A stretch of DNA of 9,909 nucleotides from Candidatus Woesearchaeota archaeon. Its GTDB lineage: Archaea; Nanobdellota; Nanobdellia; Woesearchaeales; DSVV01. Below are positions 5,555 through 9,909 of the stretch, in pieces (positions within the stretch are counted from its first letter, which is position 1; every line of letters starts with the position of its first letter). The position numbers and the translations under genes were made by a program. The notes beneath the pieces are model-generated. The model had not been told where the DNA came from and made no database searches. It saw nothing but the letters and a program-made list of their open reading frames with translations. The DNA lies in contig JACRKI010000014.1 in assembly GCA_016215305.1 (NCBI GenBank), positions 1-9,909 on the forward strand. The letters run 5' to 3'.

Positions 5555-7279
5555 TTAATCAGTTTCATCATCAGTACTTACTTCCTCAGCACCTTCTTCT
5601 CCTTCTTTTTTCTTCTTCTCTTTCTTTCCTATCTTCGCAAACTCTTCATCAAACTCTTCATTCTCTGCTTCAATGTCTTCAAGTTCTCCTCGTTTTCTTT
5701 CGAGAATTTCCTTTAAGCTTGTTTCCACATTTTCTTTTTGATACTCTTTGCTATCCACCAAGTCTTTCAGCGCCTCTGCAATATGCGGAATATATTTTTC
5801 AATATATCCCCGCTTTTTCATTTCATCGCCAATGCGTTTCTTCTTGTAAATGTAACTGCCTAACTTTCGTCCGCATTCCTGCACTGCAAGCTTGACTTCC
5901 TTGATAATTTCAGGATAATGCGCAATCGCTTCTTTGCTTTCGCTGGTGAATGGAACCCAGACAGACGCAATGTGAATGACGAGGGTAATTGGACCAATTG
6001 GCAGCGCGCCTGTACTTTGCGATAATCCATAGCTTCTCCAGTTTGTTCCGATTAAGGATTTTGTGACCGCGCACGCTCCCTGCTGGAATAACAGTGGAAC
6101 TTTGTTCGCGAATCTGAGCACTGTCATTGGTTCTTCTGCTGGCTGTTCTCCCCCATACGCTAATCCACATTCCACCACAAACGGATTTCCTCTGTAAACA
6201 TTTGGCGGTCTCGAACACGCGCAATAAAATTCCGCGTTGACTTCTTTCTTCAATCCTTTTTCCAAAAGTTCTTCGCCAATCGGCACAATGCAATCTGTCG
6301 GCGGTGAGATTATTTTTGTTTTCTTAATTCCTTCAATTAATTTTTCCGCGTTTTCCCTGCTGACGTCGCTTGGTTTCATATTTGTCAACAGCGCAGCGTT
6401 TGCGCAGATTTCTTTCGCAGTGCCTGGACCAACTCTGCTAAATTCCGTCGTGAAAAAAGATTGCAATGTTCTGCATTCGGTGGCATGCAGCATGTCAAGA
6501 AGAATTCCCAATTCCACTCCATACGGATGCAGTTTGATTTCCTCTGCTTTTCTCGGCTTGATCTCTGTCGCTCTCGGAAAAATCAGCTGTTCTGCTTTTG
6601 GATTTGTATAAATAATTGTCGCGTGCGGATTGACAATCGCTGTTTCTTTCAGATATTGATCCACTGATTGATCTCCTTTTTGATAACTGCCTTCAATGTC
6701 CATCTCAATTCTCGTGCCATGCTCTTTTTCAGGCCAGTCTTTTTCCTGTTCTGCTTTAATGAGCGGACTATTTGTTTTTGTGTCCAACATAAGTTCCATG
6801 TAGGTCGCGGGTCTATCCTTCGCAATCTTGGAAAGAATTTTCGCTGGTTTTCCTGTTGTCAATTGCGCGTACATCACTGCCGCGCTGATGCCGATTCCCT
6901 GCTGTCCTCTATTTTGTTTTCTCTGATGGAACTTGCTTCCATACAAAAGTTTCGCGAAAATTTTTGGGATTTGTTTCTTGACAATGCCCGGACCATTATC
7001 TTCAATGATAATTCTAAACTTTTCTTCTCCAATCTCAATTATTTCCACCTGCACTTCCGGCAGAATTTCCGCTTCTTCGCACGCGTCTAACGCGTTATCC
7101 ACTGCTTCTTTGATTGTCGTGAGAAGCGCTTTTCTTTTATTATCAAAACCTAATAAATGTCTGTTTTTCGCGAAGAATTCCGCGACTCCTATTTCTCTCT
7201 GTTTTTTTGCCAGCTCTTCCGCGATAATCTTGTTTGGTTCATTCTTTTGCTGCGCGTCTCCTAACGTTGTTTGTGCCAT
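5555..7279 (-). CDS. top6B: DNA topoisomerase VI subunit B
   Basis: ATPase subunit of topoisomerase VI. Counting from an upstream in-frame ATG (7294, 579 residues), the GHKL ATP site is clear: Glu63-Asn67 (KEAVDNALDA), DNGPGI at 99-104, and the lid GQQGIG at 130-135. An H2TH-like region (about 250-320) and a transducer domain (about 325-500) follow. The end is a long charged coiled or disordered tail (EDIEAENEEFDEEFAK, then Lys/Glu-rich). I prefer the ATG at 7279 (574 residues): the TATA box at 7303-7310 predicts transcription start near 7282, beyond the first ATG. It precedes top6A in the same operon. Its promoter region abuts a 19-bp inverted repeat. Confidence 0.95.
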   Translation of the reverse strand: MAQTTLGDAQQKNEPNKIIAEELAKKQREIGVAEFFAKNRHLLGFDNKRKALLTTIKEAVDNALDACEEAEILPEVQVEIIEIGEEKFRIIIEDNGPGIVKKQIPKIFAKLLYGSKFHQRKQNRGQQGIGISAAVMYAQLTTGKPAKILSKIAKDRPATYMELMLDTKTNSPLIKAEQEKDWPEKEHGTRIEMDIEGSYQKGDQSVDQYLKETAIVNPHATIIYTNPKAEQLIFPRATEIKPRKAEEIKLHPYGVELGILLDMLHATECRTLQSFFTTEFSRVGPGTAKEICANAALLTNMKPSDVSRENAEKLIEGIKKTKIISPPTDCIVPIGEELLEKGLKKEVNAEFYCACSRPPNVYRGNPFVVECGLAYGGEQPAEEPMTVLRFANKVPLLFQQGACAVTKSLIGTNWRSYGLSQSTGALPIGPITLVIHIASVWVPFTSESKEAIAHYPEIIKEVKLAVQECGRKLGSYIYKKKRIGDEMKKRGYIEKYIPHIAEALKDLVDSKEYQKENVETSLKEILERKRGELEDIEAENEEFDEEFAKIGKKEKKKKEGEEGAEEVSTDDETD

Positions 7280-7302
7280 GGAATTGTTTTGCATCGCTGA
7301 AG

Positions 7303-7310
7303 ATTTATAT
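7303..7310 (-). promoter_or_regulatory. TATA box of the top6BA operon
   Basis: On the minus strand ATATAAAT is centred about 25 bases before position 7282, just ahead of the ATG at 7279. This favours that start over the ATG at 7294, which would lie upstream of the transcript. Confidence 0.6.
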
Positions 7311-7316
7311 GCTTTA

Positions 7317-7379
7317 CTAAAAAATGCAAAATCTCTCTTTGAAAATCTTTATTATCCGGGGAGATTTTGCATTTTTTAG
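7317..7379. terminator. Perfect 19-bp inverted repeat between PNP remnant and top6B
   Basis: CTAAAAAATGCAAAATCTC (7317-7335) and its exact complement (7361-7379) flank a 25-base spacer. On the minus strand the second arm ends GCATTTTTTAG, so RNA would form a long hairpin closing on a U-run directly after the PNP remnant stop codon (7376-7378), as in a terminator. The distal arm also lies just upstream of the top6B TATA box. A terminator is the simplest reading; an operator or miniature-element ends are alternatives. Confidence 0.6.
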
Positions 7380-7756
7380 AAGGACAGATATATGTCTCTA
7401 TACAAATTAAAGAAATTTCGTACTGTTCCTGTAAGCCTTTTCTTTACTTCAGGAGAATCTAATGTTCTCACTACTTCTTCATGATTGGTCGCATTTGTTC
7501 CATCTGCCGCAATAGTATTTGTTATGCAAGAGAAAGCAACTGTGTACATTCCTCTGTTTCTTGCGGCAATAACTTCTGGCGCAGTGGACATTCCAACCGC
7601 ATCAACAAATAACCCATCTCGAAATGCGACACACTCTGCTTCTAATTTTACTAATCTCTCGATACCCATTCTGTAAAGAAGCGTCACGTGATTTATAAAA
7701 TTAATGTCGTCTTGATTCGCCTCGCAACGTAAACTCGTTGTCCAATATTTATTATT
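7376..7756 (-). pseudogene. Purine nucleoside phosphorylase, C-terminal remnant
   Basis: The frame encodes VDAVGMSTAPEVIAARNRGM, then FSCITNTIA and NHEEVV, the C-terminal signature of trimeric purine nucleoside phosphorylases (GMSTVPEVI, the Asn after SLIT, NHEEV). The intact enzyme cleaves purine nucleosides with phosphate and has about 260-290 residues. Here only about 125 codons are open, with no ATG: the frame starts after a TAA at 7757-7759, and a GTG at 7687 would give 103 residues. The phosphate- and ribose-binding N-terminal half is missing. The part before LEAECVAF does not clearly align with the family, so there may also be an internal deletion. The broken 5' end falls in an AT-rich inverted repeat. 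A short functional protein from the GTG is unlikely. Confidence 0.68.
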
Positions 7757-7778
7757 TTAATTTTTAATAATAAATATT
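7744..7778. repeat. AT-rich perfect inverted repeat, 13-bp arms
   Basis: AATATTTATTATT (7744-7756) and AATAATAAATATT (7766-7778) surround a 9-base loop TTAATTTTT. It lies where the PNP remnant loses its open frame and about 75 bases upstream of the transketolase TATA box. All pairs are A-T, so the hairpin would be weak. It could be a decayed element end or a DNA-bending or upstream promoter site. Confidence 0.6.
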
Positions 7779-7787
7779 TGAAGATAC

Positions 7788-7823
7788 ATTAGCGATGCTT
7801 GTGCGCGTATTAGCGATGCTTGT
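7788..7823 (+). repeat. Tandem 15-base direct repeat upstream of transketolase
   Basis: ATTAGCGATGCTTGT occurs at 7788-7802 and 7809-7823 with a 21-base period, close to two helical turns. Its position, 33-68 bases before the TATA box at 7856, suits an activator binding to one face of the DNA. Function is inferred from position only. Confidence 0.6.
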
Positions 7824-7853
7824 TCGTGAATAAGTGATTATCCGGGTTCATAA

Positions 7854-7863
7854 GATTTAAAAG
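7854..7863 (+). promoter_or_regulatory. TATA box of transketolase
   Basis: GATTTAAAAG, with TTTAAA at 7856-7861, is centred 27-28 bases before the ATG at 7886, predicting a leaderless or nearly leaderless mRNA. Confidence 0.6.
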
Positions 7864-7885
7864 TAGAAACGGATTTTCCAATCCA

Positions 7886-9838
7886 ATGACTCAACCAAAC
7901 TTAGGTATGCTCAAACGCATCGCTGCGCAACTGCGAAAAGAAGATATTCAAGCGCTCACGACCGCAGGAAGCGGACATCCTGGCGGAAGTCTTTCTATCA
8001 TCGATGTTCTCACTGTTTTGTATTTTGGAAAAATTCTTCACTATGATCCTTGCGATTCGCATTGGGAAGACAGAGATCGACTTGTGCTTTCCAAAGGACA
8101 CACCTGTCCTGGATTGTACTGCGCACTTGCCTACGCAAATTTCTTTCCAAAAGAAGAACTCGCAACATTGCGAAAATTTGGCAGTCGTCTTCAAGGACAC
8201 ACTGATTTGAATCTGAAAACACCTGGCGTGGAAACCTGCGGCGGACCGCTCGGTCAAGGACTCAGCGTCGGCCTCGGCATGGCAATTGGATTAAAAATAA
8301 ATGGCAAAAAATCCCGCGTGTACACGATTATTGGAGACGGCGAATCCGCGAAAGGCGGCATCACTGAAGCAGCAAAATGCGCTGGCGTCATGAAAATGAA
8401 CAACATGATCACGTTTTTGGATTATAACAAAGTGGATCAGGATGGCGCTGTCAAAGACGTGCTTCCCTGCAGATTTGAAGAAGAATGGCAGAGTTATGGC
8501 TGGAAAACATTTCGCGTTGATGGCAGAGATGTCCAGCAGATTTATCACGCAATTCAATCTGCGCAGGCGCTGCAGGAAAAAGAAAGCATTCCTGTTCTCA
8601 TCGTTCTTGATACTATCAAAGGCGCAGGCATTAGTTTTATGGCAGCTGCTGCAGAAAAAGGAGATTCCACTTGGCATGGCGTAACGCCAAAAGGAGATGA
8701 CGCGAAAAACGCGCTTGCAGAATGTGACGCGCTGCTCGCGAAACTCGCGGCAGAATTTCCAGGCAGTATGGACGCGTATTTGCAATCTGCGCAATGGACT
8801 CCTGCTGACAAACACGCATACACTGTTCCGCATCAAGAAAAAATAAATGCTGCTCCCGCAATTATTCCCTTTGAACAGCCTGCCGCGACACGAGACGCGC
8901 TCGGCAAATACATTGTTGCGTTAGGAAAAACAGATTCCAGAATTGTGACAGTCACTGCTGGCGTTGCCGGCTCTGTCAAATTTGAGGATTTCGCAAAACA
9001 ATTTGGAACATTTTCCGCGACAAACAGAAGCGGAAGATTTGTGCAGGTTGGGATCGCAGAAGCAAACATGGCAGGCGTTGCCGCTGGACTTGGTCTTGTC
9101 GGCAAAAAACCTTGGATGGCAACCTTTGATATTTTCGTCAAGGAATGCCTTGGTGTGATTCGCAATTCAATTTGCTACGCAGACGCTGACGTGAAAATTA
9201 TCGGAACACACGCAGGCTTAGGTGTTGAATGGGATGGCGGCAGTCATCAATCCACTATTGTTCCTGGCATTATGGCAGATTTATTTCGCATGGAAAGTTA
9301 TGAGCCTGCTGATTGCAACGAAACGCAGAGACTGATGAAGCTGATGTATGAACAGAACAAAGCCGCGTATTTTCGATTGACTCGTCAGAAATTGCCTGTT
9401 TATTCTTCCTCTTCGTATCATTATGGAACTGGTGCGCGAATGGTGAAGGACGTTGTAAAAAATGCCGCGCATGGAGTTCCTTCTGTTGTTCTTCTTGGTT
9501 CTGCAGCTGGTTTGGATTTGGCAATGAGCGCAGCTGTTTTACTTGAAAAAGAAAATATTTCTGTTCGTGTCATTGATGTGTATAGTTTATCTCACTTGAA
9601 TACTGACGCGTTTCGAAAATTGATTCCTGCTGATGTGCTGCTTGCAACTGTGCATGACGCACATCACAAATTGCTTGCACGAGAAGTTGCGTATAGTTTG
9701 GCGCAGATTGGACAGGGAAACAAAATTATTTCTTTTGGGATGCAGGAATTTGGAGAGACTGGAAGTCTTGCTGATTTGTACAAGAAGCATGGAATGGATG
9801 TAGAAAGTATTGTGAAAAAAGTTAAGGAGAATTTGTAG
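7886..9838 (+). CDS. tkt: Transketolase, full-length single chain
   Basis: A thiamine-diphosphate enzyme that moves two-carbon ketol units between sugar phosphates, here probably to make pentose and erythrose phosphates for nucleotides and aromatics. The 650 residues hold all parts. The N-terminal cofactor domain has His31 (TAGSGHPGGS), His72 (SKGHT), His105 and the GDG...N motif (GDGESAKGG from Gly150, Asn181 in LDYNKVDQDG), plus His264 (TWHG). The pyrimidine-binding domain has catalytic Glu392 (VQVGIAEANMAG), THAGLGVEWDGGSHQS (441-456), and a C-terminal domain. Many archaea split this enzyme into two genes; here it is fused as in bacteria. Start is the ATG after a leaderless promoter. Alanine codons often end in G or C, unlike the left part of the window. 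Confidence 0.95.
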   Translation: MTQPNLGMLKRIAAQLRKEDIQALTTAGSGHPGGSLSIIDVLTVLYFGKILHYDPCDSHWEDRDRLVLSKGHTCPGLYCALAYANFFPKEELATLRKFGSRLQGHTDLNLKTPGVETCGGPLGQGLSVGLGMAIGLKINGKKSRVYTIIGDGESAKGGITEAAKCAGVMKMNNMITFLDYNKVDQDGAVKDVLPCRFEEEWQSYGWKTFRVDGRDVQQIYHAIQSAQALQEKESIPVLIVLDTIKGAGISFMAAAAEKGDSTWHGVTPKGDDAKNALAECDALLAKLAAEFPGSMDAYLQSAQWTPADKHAYTVPHQEKINAAPAIIPFEQPAATRDALGKYIVALGKTDSRIVTVTAGVAGSVKFEDFAKQFGTFSATNRSGRFVQVGIAEANMAGVAAGLGLVGKKPWMATFDIFVKECLGVIRNSICYADADVKIIGTHAGLGVEWDGGSHQSTIVPGIMADLFRMESYEPADCNETQRLMKLMYEQNKAAYFRLTRQKLPVYSSSSYHYGTGARMVKDVVKNAAHGVPSVVLLGSAAGLDLAMSAAVLLEKENISVRVIDVYSLSHLNTDAFRKLIPADVLLATVHDAHHKLLAREVAYSLAQIGQGNKIISFGMQEFGETGSLADLYKKHGMDVESIVKKVKENL

Positions 9839-9876
9839 TTTTAATCTAATGCGCATTTTCTTTTACATGGGAACTC

Positions 9877-9904
9877 GGCGAAAGCCCCGCACTTCAGTGC
9901 GGGG
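9877..9904 (+). mobile_element. Hairpin resembling an IS200/IS605 (TnpB) element end
   Basis: CCCCGCAC (9885-9892) and GTGCGGGG (9897-9904) form an 8-bp GC stem with loop TTCA, 46 bases after the transketolase stop. It is preceded by GGCGAAAGCC, a small GNRA-loop stem. The layout 'GAAAGCCCCGC...TTCAG...GCGGGGATGAA' closely recalls the hairpin at the end of IS200/IS605 or IS1341-type elements and of TnpB guide RNAs. No tnpA or tnpB frame lies inside the window, so it would be a solo end or the edge of an element continuing to the right. A transcription terminator for transketolase is the alternative, but no T-run follows. Confidence 0.45.
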
Positions 9905-9909
9905 ATGAA

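Noticed and set aside
5518..5895. Plus-strand frames over the end of top6B
   Set aside because: Ser/Leu/Phe-rich translations are the mirror of the Glu/Lys-rich Top6B tail, not a membrane protein.
8291..8836. Long minus-strand frame inside transketolase
   Set aside because: It is antisense to conserved cofactor-binding segments and shows no recognisable domain.

Overview
The window looks like a piece of an archaeal chromosome. It carries both subunits of DNA topoisomerase VI, a Bat-type (HTH_10) regulator, a complete single-chain transketolase, and several TATA boxes sitting 25-28 bases before start codons with almost no leader. The dense toxin-antitoxin content and small operons would suit a DPANN/Woesearchaeota-like or euryarchaeal genome, but the lineage cannot be fixed from this sequence alone.

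Left part (1 to about 3660): an AT-rich accessory region. In order it holds the tail of an antitoxin-like gene coupled to a PIN-domain (VapC-type) toxin; a DUF4258-type putative toxin with a zinc-knuckle/AbrB antitoxin behind a striking double GTTATAAC operator; a YgiT-type zinc-finger gene that looks truncated; a HEPN/MNT nucleotidyltransferase pair; and, convergent with it, a 376-residue protein I do not recognise. Middle (3676 to 7294, minus strand): top6B, then top6A, then the HTH_10 regulator, with the regulator on its own promoter. Right (7376 to 9909): a 5'-truncated purine nucleoside phosphorylase remnant, an intergenic region full of inverted and direct repeats, transketolase, and at the very edge a hairpin resembling the end of an IS200/IS605 (TnpB) element.

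The most interesting signal is a 26-28 base direct repeat present three times (582, 1422, 4386). The third copy is the 3' end of top6A and encodes its last residues, KNHKTWLP-stop. The other two copies sit 840 and 2964 bases apart, directly behind the PIN toxin gene and inside the end of the zinc-finger gene. All differences between copies are silent in the Top6A reading frame. This is what one expects of attachment sites of elements that integrate into the 3' end of a protein gene and restore its tail, here possibly building a tandem array of small toxin-antitoxin cassettes next to topoisomerase VI. No recombinase is present in the window, and the regulator next to copy 3 resembles the core genes in base composition, so the model is open.

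No gene-free stretch exceeds 300 bases. The longest are 7688-7885 (PNP remnant, inverted repeat, direct repeats, promoter) and 1453-1594 (AT-rich leader with the HEPN promoter). I found no tRNA, rRNA or CRISPR array.
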